A DNA stretch of 33,251 nucleotides from Thoreauomyces humboldtii (GCA_027596035.1 JADGJA010000178.1:1-33251); one strand, 5' to 3'; positions 1 to 9,317 are shown, counted from the first letter of the stretch. The notes: generated by a model from the letters alone, not told the origin. Numbers and translations: made by a program.

Positions 1-1150
1 GGGGGAAGGAGCGAGGAGTGTGTCACGAGTCGATAAGATTTCGTGATCGGCATTACGTTTCATCCAGGCCCGTGTTTCGTCAGTGGGAAGTTGGTCGGAA
101 CCGGACGATCGGAGCTCCAAAAAAATTAGTTTGCCGTCGGGACTGCGGCTACCGGCGGTCCGTTCCTGCAGCTGTACTAGTGGGCATAGCGGCTTTTGCA
201 ACAGGTCTATGTGTACAGTACTGTACGTTGTTGAGATGATCAAGACTTTGGCTTCAAAGGTTATCGTTGCCGGTTCACATTGTGATGCTCAGGATCATTT
301 TTAGAATCACCGCCAAACAACTCTCCGGGCCTGATCGTAGCAGTACATGTAAGTGGGACAATTTTTGTCAGCGCCTAGGTGTTTTAGGTGCTTTGCTGCG
401 ATTTGCCGTGAGGCGGAAGAAGATCTTCATCCTGGTTGCTGAGGAATCTTCATGATCTGGAATGCTAGAGGTCGATGTATTACTGCTGAGAATATGTAGC
501 GTTGGTAGTTCCCCGTTTGCTACCTGTAAGATTTCCATGTTCGTCACGCAAAACTAGTTCAGATTTGGCGGGGCTGGGGAGCGTGATCGAAGTTGCTGTT
601 CTGGCGAGGATGCGTTGAAACTGGGATTATCTGATCTGGGGGTGGATGCTAGTGCGTATAGTACGCCAGTTTGGGTTCAAAACTGGCGAAACTCCATTCA
701 TTCGACCAAATAAAATTCCCAGAACACTCATGAGAATGAGAGAGGCGGGTAAAGATGAGTATATGGCGCCTGCGGTCCCGACAAGTTCAAATGACGCTAA
801 CTTGAACGATTGCCGGCAAGATTCATCGATGATGAGAGTTGCTGTCCGCCAAGAAAATAAAGGCCGGAGACAACGATTCAAGCTCCTTGCGGGACGATTC
901 TTACCTGTGCCTACCGTCATCCGCTTGCTTCTTCGGACTCATATGCGGCCGGCGCCTTTCGGAAACAGAGCGGTCCAAGATGCTTCATGTTGCTCCCAAC
1001 GCTGTCAGCGTGCGGCATGTCCGAGAGGCTACCCGGATGCTGTGGTTAGGGTTGATACCTTCGCTCGCGCTCCCCCTGGTGCTATGTGCAGGTTTCGTCG
1101 CCATAGCCGTGGCTTTCTCTCCCCTTTCCCAAGCCCATCGAAATCTCAAC
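1..1150. other. 5' flank of the eS27 gene, no gene recognised
   Basis: I find no supported gene in this stretch. Open frames occur on both strands, including a plus frame at 646-1377 that crosses the eS27 start and first intron, but none resembles a known family. A short hydrophobic minus-strand frame at 627-780 could be a remnant of a membrane protein, but nothing confirms it. The part nearest the gene, from about 1000, is presumably promoter and 5' untranslated region. Confidence 0.5.
1046..1053 (+). promoter_or_regulatory. Telobox-like TTAGGGTT motif upstream of eS27
   Basis: TTAGGGTT lies 98 bases before the eS27 start codon. It equals a telomeric repeat core and the binding site known for the Tbf1 factor, which controls ribosomal protein genes in several fungi. 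Its position in a ribosomal protein promoter is what makes it credible. A single 8-base match could be chance. Confidence 0.4.
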
Positions 1151-2027
1151 ATGACTGTAAGCTCTTCCATCCATCCATCCATCCGTCCGTTCGTCCGCTC
1201 CGTCTCGTCCGTGCGGTCCTGACGATGCCAAAGGAGGAGGGGGCTATGCTGGAAGTTTTACCGTTCTGGTGGGAGAGCACCCATGGGCGTGGACATGAGC
1301 GAGGAATGCTCGATACGGAATGGTTCCACTTCAGGGATCGGCGAACGGCTTCTCGTCACTTTGGGAACCCGTATTAGTGGTGCCGGTACGGTGCTGTGTG
1401 CCGGTTGGTCGAGAGAGCCTGCCAACATCGACGATATTCCTATACAAAGTTCCGAACCGGCATCCTTTCAGTTGGCTGATGAGGCGGATCCACGACTATG
1501 GGTCCTGGAATAGTCGGGAGACGAGCGGATCACATGCGGAAAGTGGAGTGAGAGGCAGGCACTCCATGAAAACGTTTGGGTGAACTCTGGCGGACAAGGA
1601 ACTCGGCGCTTGGATACCAGCACAGACGGACGGACGAACGACGGACCTTTTGCGGACGCACGGTGAACCAAGACCTCTGATCTTTCACCTTCTATCGTTT
1701 GCAGTTGGCCGTCGATCTCCTCAACCCTTCGCAGACCAGCGAGGCTCGCCGCCACAAGCTGAAGCGTCTCGTACAGAGCCCTAACTCGTACTTCATGGAC
1801 GTCAAGTGCCCCGGCTGCTTCAACATCACCACCGTCTTCTCGCACGCTCAGACGGTCGTCCTGTGCGCGTCCTGCGCCACTGTCCTTTGCCAGCCCACCG
1901 GTGGAAAGGCCCGTCTCACTGGTTCGTGGAACCCTCGACACCTTGACCCCCTGATCTTTGAGCATGCGAAGACTGATTTTGTTCTCTTTCTCTAGAGGGA
2001 TGCTCTTTCCGAAAGAAGGGAAACTAA
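1151..2027 (+). CDS. RPS27: 40S ribosomal protein eS27 (three exons)
   Basis: This is a small-subunit ribosomal protein with a C4 zinc ribbon, acting in cytosolic ribosomes. Exons are 1151-1156, 1705-1921 and 1996-2027, giving 84 residues, the normal family length. Exon 1 carries only Met-Thr. Intron 1 (548 nt) begins GTAAGC and ends GCAG; intron 2 (74 nt) begins GTTCGT and ends CTAG. The family hallmarks are plain: LAVDLLNP near the start, the cysteine pairs CPGC and CASC, and a C-terminal end reading [10 protein letters not shown]. The start is fixed because the codons before LAVDLLNP exist only if the distant ATGACT is spliced in. Intron 1 is about seven times longer than other introns here and holds complementary arms near its ends. 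A telobox lies upstream. Identity is near certain and exon joins are strongly supported. Confidence 0.96.
1182..1645 (+). other. Complementary arms within eS27 intron 1
   Basis: The left arm at 1182-1197 and the right arm at 1631-1645 can pair over 15 base pairs with one bulged base (C1187); the core of 10 pairs is perfect (1188-1197 with 1631-1640). The left arm starts 25 bases after the 5' splice site and the right arm ends 59 bases before the 3' splice site. Pairing would loop out most of the intron. The left arm lies in a CCAT/CCGT-type simple repeat, so the pairing may be a by-product of low complexity. Confidence 0.45.
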
Positions 2028-2856
2028 GCTTCTGAAAGTTTCCGTTTGGGCAAGAGGGGCGATCGAGTTCAGATCAGGGGCTTGTCCGTCTCACTTCGGG
2101 GGGAAATCTGTCAATACATACAACGCCGTCTAGTGCAGAGCATCATCCCAGCGTGGTCCACTGTACTGTTGAGTTTGTCATGTGGCTGCGCCATCGGCGA
2201 GAAACTCGCTGCGGCAGAGGCACCACCAAATATAGGATTTTTCCCCGCGTAGTTATCGTAGTGGGACTCCCGTCCACCTCGAACAAAAGCTCAGCCAACC
2301 TTCAAGGGGACTAGAAAGGTAGGCAGAGTGCATTCTTGCCGTTTGTCTCGCCTTTTAGTTTGCATTTAGATTGGGACTTAGGTTCGGACTGGTTGCAAAG
2401 TACAGACTCCCGTTGCCGCCGCGCTAGCTCTTCGTCCGTCCTGGTCGAGCACAGCTTGGTGGCCATGTGCGGGATGTACTGGATTGGTGGATGGCGAGCG
2501 GCTTGGAACTCAGGCGGTCAGACGTGCTGGAGCTGTCCAACTCGAAGCCGCCAAGCGGAACTTGGCCACGGTCCTGCCGATCGCAGGAACATGAGTGCCG
2601 AGATGCGGGTTGGCTGGCTCAGCACTGCACTACAGTACGATCTCAACATCCGGAGTGGCAAAGGTTGACCACAGGCAATGGCCATCTCTGCCCAGAGACA
2701 CACCCGGCGAACGGCGGCAAACAAGGAGATATCAACGAAACCGTAGATGATGATGAGAACGAATCCAGACCAGATGTACGATAGATCCTTATCCCGAAAT
2801 CAAGCGCCACGGGGACCCGTCGTCTTCAACATTGGAAGCCTTCTGCACCCTCTGAA
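2028..2856. other. Gene-poor stretch between eS27 and retroelement remnants
   Basis: No supported gene. Plus-strand frames at 2046-2252, 2336-2668 and 2467-2784 match nothing I know. On the minus strand a frame from about 2790 to 2518 starts with a hydrophobic segment containing GFVLIIIYGFVDISLFAAV, which looks like a membrane helix. It has no clear start codon and no recognisable family, so I treat it as a possible gene remnant only. Confidence 0.45.
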
Positions 2857-3612
2857 TTGCGCACACAGGTTGATGGATACGATGTCTACGGCTGTACGGC
2901 TGAGAATGAGCTTTACATGTTCGTTTTCGGCCCAAAGATCGTATCGACTGTCCTTGCGCTCCCGTCCCGCGACGAGAGCACGATTAACACCGGCGCCAGG
3001 ATCTATACTCGTCTGAAGAAGGCGCTGCTGAAGCCCATCCGCTACAACGGCCACCTCATCCTCGCTTACTTGGACGACCTGCTGAAGTTGGGAGACACGA
3101 AGGATTCCCCACTCCCCGGTCTCCTCTTCACGTTACGACTTCTACAGACCACGGGTTTTATGCTCGAGTGGTCGAAAGCCGAACTCTTTCCCTGGGCTCG
3201 AATTCCGTTCGTCGGGTGGATGTGGAACTTGGACGAGGGCCGAATGTCTCTGCCGAGCCTCCGCCTATCGTCGGTGAAGAACCTGATGAGGGCCTTGGGC
3301 TGCTGGCGCACGGTCCCAGCCACGACGCTCGCAGTAACCATCGGCAGCATGAACGCCATGATTCCCGCGATACCCATTGCATCCTCCTACACCCAGCCGC
3401 TTATGCGATCCCTACGCGCCGCGCTGCGGGACCGCCGGTTCCAGTGGGACCGTTACATATGCGAGGTACCCCAGGACTGCCGGGACGCCCTCCCCGCCCG
3501 ATCGGTCGCAGAACGCAGAGCACAATTTCTCATATTTCCCTATCTCTGCAGTCTCCAAAATATTGGATGCGGCCTTGCTGTGCGAGGGCCCGACGCAGAG
3601 CTCCGTGAGTAG
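2857..3612 (+). mobile_element. DIRS-like retrotransposon fragment, reverse transcriptase
   Basis: An open frame of about 250 residues shows the second half of a reverse transcriptase palm with the catalytic YLDD box (in LAYLDDLL). After it come a helix-rich segment ending in WSKAEL, an FVGW segment, and a region with spaced hydrophobic blocks like the connection to RNase H. The order YLDD, GFxLxxxK, FVG/FLG, SLP and a following PAVP-type helix is typical of DIRS/Ngaro reverse transcriptases. It is not typical of Copia or Gypsy. The stretch before YLDD reads like a decayed LYMFVxMPFGL box. No tyrosine recombinase, Gag or terminal repeats are visible, so it is a truncated, probably dead copy. 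The clade assignment is by motif order only. Confidence 0.7.
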
Positions 3613-4140
3613 CGTGAGTAGGATGCGGTACCACATGGCCTCGCGAGCTGCTTACGTGGCCGCCATGTATTCTGCTTCTGCGGAAGAGAGCGCGACCGTG
3701 TGTTGAAGTCGAATGCACCACCTAACGCAGTTTCCGTCGTGACCAAGGAAGAAGCAATAGCCTGTTCGGGATTGGCGAGTCTCCGCATCGTGCCCAATCG
3801 GAGTCGGTGAAGCTGTGTACTGCTTGAGCAGTCTCAGTCGTGGTGCTGGCGTTGCCAGTGGGGTCGCACTGCGTGCGTCGATCTCGATGCCAAGGCTACC
3901 ACTATTCATGCCGACAACCAAAGAGCCATCCATCTCTCCAACAACCCCGTTCACCATGCTCGAGCCAAGCGCATCGACGTGCAGCACCGCTTCGTCCGCA
4001 ACAACAAGGAGATTGAACTCTCCTGCGTGCGGACAGAGGCCAACACGGCTGACATCTTTAGAAGGCGCTCGACAAGCACAGATTCAAGCACCACCTTCAA
4101 GCTCTGGGCGTTCGAGACACGCGAGCGCGTCAGTAGCGGT
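3560..4140. mobile_element. Copia-type RNase H remnant, split with one half inverted
   Basis: Two halves of one Ty1/Copia RNase H domain lie back to back. On the minus strand, 3792 down to about 3580, the frame carries TGYCFFLGHD, VALSSAEAEYMAAT and, after a frame change, EAMWYRILLTLLTELCV. This is the front half of the domain. On the plus strand, from about 3875 to 4130, the frame carries ADNQRAIHLSNNPVHHA, KRIDVQHRFVR and TEANTADIF, the back half ending Copia polyproteins. In an intact element both read the same way, front half first. The layout fits inversion of a segment of about 250-300 bp, or two separate broken copies. Frame breaks show it is not functional. Confidence 0.8.
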
Positions 4141-5407
4141 CCTCGCGCTGTGCGCAGCAAAGCCTTGATGACTAAGCGCAGTCATTCTCGGTGTCCGCGC
4201 TACCGGACCGCTCGAGAACACGAATCCGTGACGTAGCATGCGGTCCACAGAGTTTTTAGGTATCCGGACGACGAGCTATACCTTTCGCCAGGCGGTCCCG
4301 GTTGTTGCCGAAAATGTCATGGATCATTCCTAAGCGTGAATATGGAGACCGGGTTGGAACTGGTATCAGAGCGTGGTCCCCGCCGGCCACCGGCTCCATG
4401 CGCGAAGCTTTCCGTCTTCGCTAGGGTGGGCACGGGCTTAATCACGTTTACCTCCACTTATTATGGGCTGTGCATTTGGGGCCAACTCCTTTCCGCGCCG
4501 GAGGTAGCTGGCGAAATCGTCTCAACGTCTCACATCGGTTTTGCAATAACTTCTCTATCTCATGCCGGGGCGTTACCTGGCAGCGGCATGGAGAGCAAAG
4601 TAATGGGCACGAGATTAATCAATACAGTATATTCTACATATTAAGCTGGTCGCCCGGAGCATCCATACACCAATCAAACAATTTGTGAATGATCAGACGG
4701 CCGCGGAGAACGTCCGCTCACTCTGAACACTGATTGCCGGGACCGCCACCCAAGGCTTCGTCTTTCCGCGGGCACCCAGGTACGGACGGCAAGTGTTCCG
4801 TTCGTCTACCTAGCTTCGACGGCATTTTCCGATGGGCACTCAAGGCTTCGTCAGGGGTAACCCAGCTTCGGCAGCTCCGACAAGCACAATCCACTCACCT
4901 GCAGGCAGATATCTGCTCACATCGACCCTTCGGTGACCGTCTCTAGATCAAGGGGAGACGTCCAAAGAGAGCCCCTTGACCCTAAATTTGCCCTTCTCAG
5001 TGCAACGGGAATTTTGGGATGTTGCTGACCTCGACCAGAACGATGATTAGCTATCGAACCTTTCTTGGTTATGGGCGATGGAACCTTTAGCTCTCTCGCT
5101 CATCTCACGAGTATATCCTGTACCTCCCTCGCTTCCGAGATCATGCTATAATCCATCATTGATTCCCTTCAGACGCTGTACGCCGGCGGACCCTTGGGTC
5201 TCCATAGCTTCTTGCAATCTGCATCTGCATTTTGTTCGGCCTGACCAGAAAAAACCGACAGGTTTCTGAGATTAGCTAATTTGGGCTGCGACAGACCGCC
5301 AGTCAAGGTCCATCAGACCTTCGGTTCCCCTCACCGGTCGCTCTCAAAGTACTACTTTTCCTGGAGGAAGAACTGCGCTGGGACTTGGTTCCTAAACGAT
5401 CAGAGAG
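4141..5407. other. Retroelement flank and DRC4 upstream region
   Basis: No supported gene. The left part follows the Copia end and probably includes long-terminal-repeat remains, since a primer-binding-like motif sits at 4361-4372. A 12-base identity (CAAGGCTTCGTC) recurs at 4751-4762 and 4841-4852, too short to define a repeat family. Approaching 5407 the sequence is presumably the DRC4 promoter and leader, with no clear TATA element. Confidence 0.5.
4361..4372 (+). other. Initiator-tRNA primer-binding-site-like motif
   Basis: TGGTATCAGAGC is the standard primer binding site of many Copia and Gypsy elements, complementary to the 3' end of initiator methionine tRNA. In an element it directly follows the 5' long terminal repeat. 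Here it follows, by about 230 bases, the end of a Copia polyprotein remnant on the same strand, where a 3' terminal repeat should be. One reading is a tandem arrangement sharing one repeat; another is a second, separate element start. Confidence 0.5.
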
Positions 5408-7164
5408 ATGGTATAAAGGCATACGCTCCTGTTTTGGAGATTCCATCCTTCTAAAACTCTTTGTTGTAGTCTGCAAAGGCCAAAAAGTCCGCGACAGGTT
5501 CTGCGGCTGCCTCTCGAACCGGTACCGCCAAGGATGGAAAGGCCGCTAAAGGGAAAGGAGCGGCGGACGATGCGGCCGACGGAGGGAAATCCAAGGCTGA
5601 CCTTGAGGAAGACATCAAGAAGCTGACCGAGGAACTCAACTCGGAAAGGGAGGAGCGCAACTTTTTCCAGCTCGAGAGGGTAACAAAGACCTTGTTTTTT
5701 CGGCCGGGCGACCTGGAGCACGAAAGCAGAGAAGGCTAACGAGCGAATCTGGTGATGTGACAGGATAAAATCACGTCTTTCTGGGACATCACCAAGAGCG
5801 AGCTCTCTCAGAGCAAGGCGGATCAGCTCAATAAAGACCGTGAACTCGAAGAGCTGGAGGAGAAGCACCAAGTGGAAATAAAGGTCGGGCAAGCTTCGTG
5901 TCCGGCCGCGGTGGATGGACATCAGTCAGTAGGGAACTGACACATGCGACACCTCGATCAGGTGTACAAACAAAAAGTCAAGCATCTTCTCTACGAATAC
6001 CAAAACAACGTCGCCCACCTGCAAGCCGACTCGGAGCGAGCCCTCCAGATCGACCAAGAGGATCACGTGAACCGAGAGCAGCAGCTCAAACGAGACAAGC
6101 GAGCCCTCAAGCTCGAGCTCAAGGAGCTCGAACTCTCGCACGAGGACATCATCAAGAACCTCAAGCAGAAGCAGGACGAGGAGATCACTCGGATGCGGAA
6201 CGACTTTGAGCGTCGAGCAAAGGAGCTGCACGGAAAGTACGACAAGAAGATGAAGGTCGTCCGCGACGACCTCGAGCTCAAACGAAAGAACGAGATCCAC
6301 GAGATCGAGGAACGAAAGAACGGTCAGATCAACGCCCTGATGAAGAACCACGACAAGGCCTTCGGGGAGATCAAGAACTACTACAACGACATCACGCTCA
6401 ACAACCTCGCGCTCATCAACTCGCTCAAGGAGCAGGTCGAGGACATGAAGAAGAAGGAAGAGAGGAACGAGAAGCAGATGGCGGACGTTGCCTTCGAAAA
6501 CAAGCGACTCTCCGAACCCCTCCAAGCCGCTCTGTCAGAGTGCGACACACTGAAGCGACAGCTCCAGAGCTACGACAAGGACAAGGTGTCCCTCCGAGAC
6601 ACCAAGGCGCGACTGAAGCTCCTCGAGGATCGTCACAAGGCCCTGTCGTGGGAGCACGAGGTCCTCGAGCAGCGGTTCGGACAGGTGCAGAAGGAGAGGG
6701 ACGATCTGTACGAGGGCTTTGTCGACAGGATCGTGAGCGTCCAGCAGAAGACGGGATTCAAGAACCTCGTCTTGGAGAAAAAGGTCGAATCCCTGAGAGA
6801 TATGATCGAGAAGAGGGACCTTCAGGTCAACGAGATCCTCAAGGCTACCAACCTGGATCCCGGAGCGATGGCGGGTCTGTCGAGACGCTTAGAGGAGGTG
6901 TTGGACGTCAAGAACAGACAGATCAAGGAACTGCAGTACGATCTTGCAAAGGTCACGAAGGTGGGTTCGATGTGTCCCTTCTGTGCTTTCAGGAGCCTGG
7001 TCGCGCGTCCTCAACTTCTCCTCCAGGCACACAACGACATGATACGAACGTACGAGGCAAAGCTGACAGAATTTTCCATACCGGTGGAGGAACTGGGGTT
7101 CAAGCCACTCGTGATGAGCGCTCAACCACAACCAAATGCAGCGGGACTTGTGGCGGCTCAGTAA
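5408..7164 (+). CDS. DRC4: Dynein regulatory complex subunit 4 (GAS8 family)
   Basis: DRC4 is a core coiled-coil subunit of the nexin-dynein regulatory complex linking outer doublets of motile flagella. Exons are 5408-5410, 5470-5679, 5764-5883, 5962-6960 and 7027-7164, giving 489 residues (human GAS8 is about 478). A Lys/Ala-rich N-terminus is followed by near-continuous coiled coil. Family signatures are EREERNFFQLER, VYKQKVKHLLYEYQNN (from residue 112), ITRMRNDFER, IKNYYNDITLNNLALINSL (about 248-265), TKARLK, WEHEVLEQRF, QQKTGFKNLVLE and AHNDMIRTYEAKL. The conserved frame is preceded directly by an in-frame TAG, so the start must be spliced. The ATG at 5408 followed by GTATAA fits and gives MSAKAKKS, but is the least certain join. 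The third donor is GTCGGG, a weak site. The last intron (66 nt) has no stop, so its retention would lengthen the protein. It converges on the PDRG1-like gene. Confidence 0.95.
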
Positions 7165-7439
7165 CATCCGTGCTTGCTCCATTTGAATATCCACCATTCC
7201 GGACAGCATTGACCGGGTCCATCACCTCCTGCCTCCTTGTAAAAATATACTTCCCTTCTGCTGCGTGGCTACCGCGCAGTCTACGTGACTTCATTTGGCA
7301 ACTGTCCGGCGAGGGAGGCGCGGCGGGTGACGATCGTTCCTTTGGTGGCCACGCACGGAGAAGCTTCACGTGGACATTCCAGTAGACCAACGGACTGCTG
7401 AAACCGACAACGAGGAGCTCATCGCCTTGCGACCCCAGC

Positions 7440-7925
7440 TCATTCAGCGACAGGGTGCTTGGCAATCTCGCCAAGTTCGTGTCTCCCCATCACCTTCAAA
7501 TCGAACCCCTTGTTCCTGGTCACTCCCCCCGTCTCCTTCTTCTCCAGCTCCCTGGCGTGTTCACGCACGCTGTCCCTCAGTCGTTGTATCTCCCCGTCGA
7601 TGTTGGATTGATCGCTCTTCAGCAGTTCCTGGACAGCTGGGGTGGGAAACTTCATGAAGAGGCCGCCAGCGAAGAAGTGCGTCTTTTTGGCTGTGCAGAA
7701 GAAGAAAGACCTGGATGATCCTTACGCGGATCCTTGTTGAGAGACCTCAGGGCCATGCGGTTGTCATTGCGTCGTCGGTCAAGATCGATGGTGAGCTGCT
7801 TTCGATGAGGATGTCTTCAGCAATCCGTTCCAGCTCAGCTTGATCTTTCGATAGGAATCGGGACGTGAGCGCGATGTCTGTAAGAGATCCATGATGGAAC
7901 TATTCTTACTTTGTATTGACTGCAT
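7440..7925 (-). CDS. PDRG1: PDRG1-like prefoldin-type protein, apparently frameshifted
   Basis: PDRG1 is a small prefoldin-like subunit of the R2TP/prefoldin-like chaperone assembly (PAQosome). Proposed exons are 7925-7910, 7877-7726 and 7690-7440. The frame gives QAELERIAEDILIE, then LTIDLDRRRNDNR and ALRSLNKD, then FFAGGLFMKFPTP, QELLKSDQSNIDGEIQRLR and a C-terminal GFDLK. This matches the family order: helix, DLDxxRNxNR, LRALxKD, an FxK-P stretch, second helix, GFxL tail. The first block and LTIDLD are in different frames; one inserted base at about 7796-7803 would join them as ...IER-QLTIDLD. That break may be a sequencing error or real damage. The two proposed introns are only 32 and 35 nt, far shorter than others here, so exon 1 is tentative. 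Confidence 0.75.
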
Positions 7926-8155
7926 TATGGTCTGGTAGCATTTCGTGCTCAGAAAGTTCAAATCGGCAAACGTCGACGGGTGGTGGCACAGTTGCCTCGT
8001 GTGACACACAATCAGACTTCCGACGGCATCGGACTTCGTAACCGGACTTCGGACTTCGTAACCGCCTGAAGCTGGGTGCCTATAATTGGCAGGAAGCCAG
8101 GCGGCTGCCCCTTTCATCCCTCTGTCCATCCATCCTCCACGCCGAAACCAGAATC
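7926..8155. promoter_or_regulatory. Divergent promoter between PDRG1-like and SDR genes
   Basis: These 230 bases separate two divergent start codons. A 20-base unit beginning GGACTTCGTAACC starts at 8031 and repeats partially at 8051-8063. TATAATT at 8081 lies 75 bases before the dehydrogenase ATG and could act as a TATA-like element. A role for either is inferred from position only. Confidence 0.4.
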
Positions 8156-9317
8156 ATGGGTGACGCGGCAAGATACTTTCCCACTTTCATCAAGTCGCAG
8201 CTTTGCGTATCCATCCCTGTCCCTGGGACCGACTTTTCAGGACAAACCATCATCATCACTGGCTCAAACACGGGCCTGGGGTGAGTGCGGTCGAAACCAA
8301 AAACCTAAACCGAGCTCCCGAGTGTTCATCAGCATTGCGATCATTGACGAGTTCGTTGATTGTCAGCCTTGAAGCGGCACGTCACGTCGCTCGTCTCAAT
8401 TGCGCCAAGCTCATCATTGCATGTCGCACCGTGTCCAAGGGGGAGACTGCCCGCAAAGAAATCGAAGATGCTTTCGCCGGCAAGTCTGAGACCAAAGTCG
8501 AGGTGTGGCAGCTTGACCTCGGTTCCTACGACAGCGTCAAATCCTTCGGAAAGCGGGTCTGTGCGTTGGACAGGCTCGACGCTATCGTTGAGAATGCAGG
8601 CATCAGCACCCGCAACTTTGCCTTAGTTGAGGGACACGAATCGACGATCACCACAAACGTTGTATCCACCTTCCTCCTTGCCTTGCTGGTCCTGCCCAAA
8701 CTGAGGGAGACCGCCAGAACGTTTGGCGTCGTGCCTCGGTTGACCATTGTCTCGTCCGATGGTGAATATCCCCAATCCTAACTTTGCCTGTCGATCCATC
8801 ACTGCTCACCCCTTGTTGCTCTTTAACACACACATACACAGTCCACTTCTTCACCACTTTCCCCGAGAGCAAGGAGGCCGACATCTTTGCGGCTCTCTCC
8901 GATCCAAAGACGGCCCGCATGGCGGACAGATATAATGTGTCCAAGGCAATGGAGCTTCTCATCGTGCGCAAGCTTGCGGCCCTCCTCTCGGCGTCTCCTC
9001 AGCACGTTTCCAGCCCAGTCATCCTCAACACGGTGACGCCAGGGTTCTGCCACTCGTCGCTGGCCAGCGAGGGCGGCATCCCGTTGAAGCTCTTGGCGGC
9101 TGCTCTCGCCCGCCCCACCGAGGTTGGAGGAAGAACCCTCGTCAACGCCATCGAGCAGGGACAGGATTCGCACGGACAGTTTCTTAGCGATGCAAAGATT
9201 GCCCATGTGGCTCGCTGGGTGGAGAGCGACTATGGCGTTGAGGCGCAAAAGAAGCTGTGGGATCAGTTCTCGGTCGTCTTGGAAGGGGTGGAGCCGGGAA
9301 TCCTGAAGAACATTTGA
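8156..9317 (+). CDS. Short-chain dehydrogenase/reductase (retinol-dehydrogenase-like)
   Basis: An NAD(P)-dependent oxidoreductase of the classical SDR superfamily; substrate unknown. Exons are 8156-8280, 8367-8761 and 8842-9317, giving 331 residues. The Rossmann cofactor motif TGSNTGLG lies at residues 35-42 and is completed only by splicing. NAG is at 118-120, the catalytic serine lies in VSSD (about 170-173), and the catalytic YNVSK is at 204-208. A PG-type segment (NTVTPGF) follows, as expected for the SDR fold. Introns of 86 and 80 nt have GTGAGT/CAG and GTGAAT/CAG borders. Length and the TGxNxGLG form resemble the retinol dehydrogenase and WW-domain oxidoreductase group common in fungal genomes. 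No signal peptide is evident. A second oxidoreductase follows on the same strand, but no pathway link is shown. Confidence 0.9.

Noticed and set aside
646..1377. A 243-codon plus-strand frame
   Set aside because: It runs through the eS27 start, exon 1 and into its intron in another frame, and its composition is Arg/Pro-rich without domains.
1467..1680. Possible box C/D small nucleolar RNA in eS27 intron 1 (TGATGA and CTGA)
   Set aside because: The boxes are about 200 bases apart, the C box lacks the leading purine, and no closing stem was found.
4751..4852. CAAGGCTTCGTC occurring twice 90 bases apart
   Set aside because: Surrounding bases do not align, so 12 bases are too little for a repeat call.
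7803..7878. A 69-nt intron that would skip the PDRG1-like frame break
   Set aside because: GTCCC donor to GCAG acceptor is the right size, but it removes the conserved helix AELERIAEDILIE and does not restore the LTIDLD frame.
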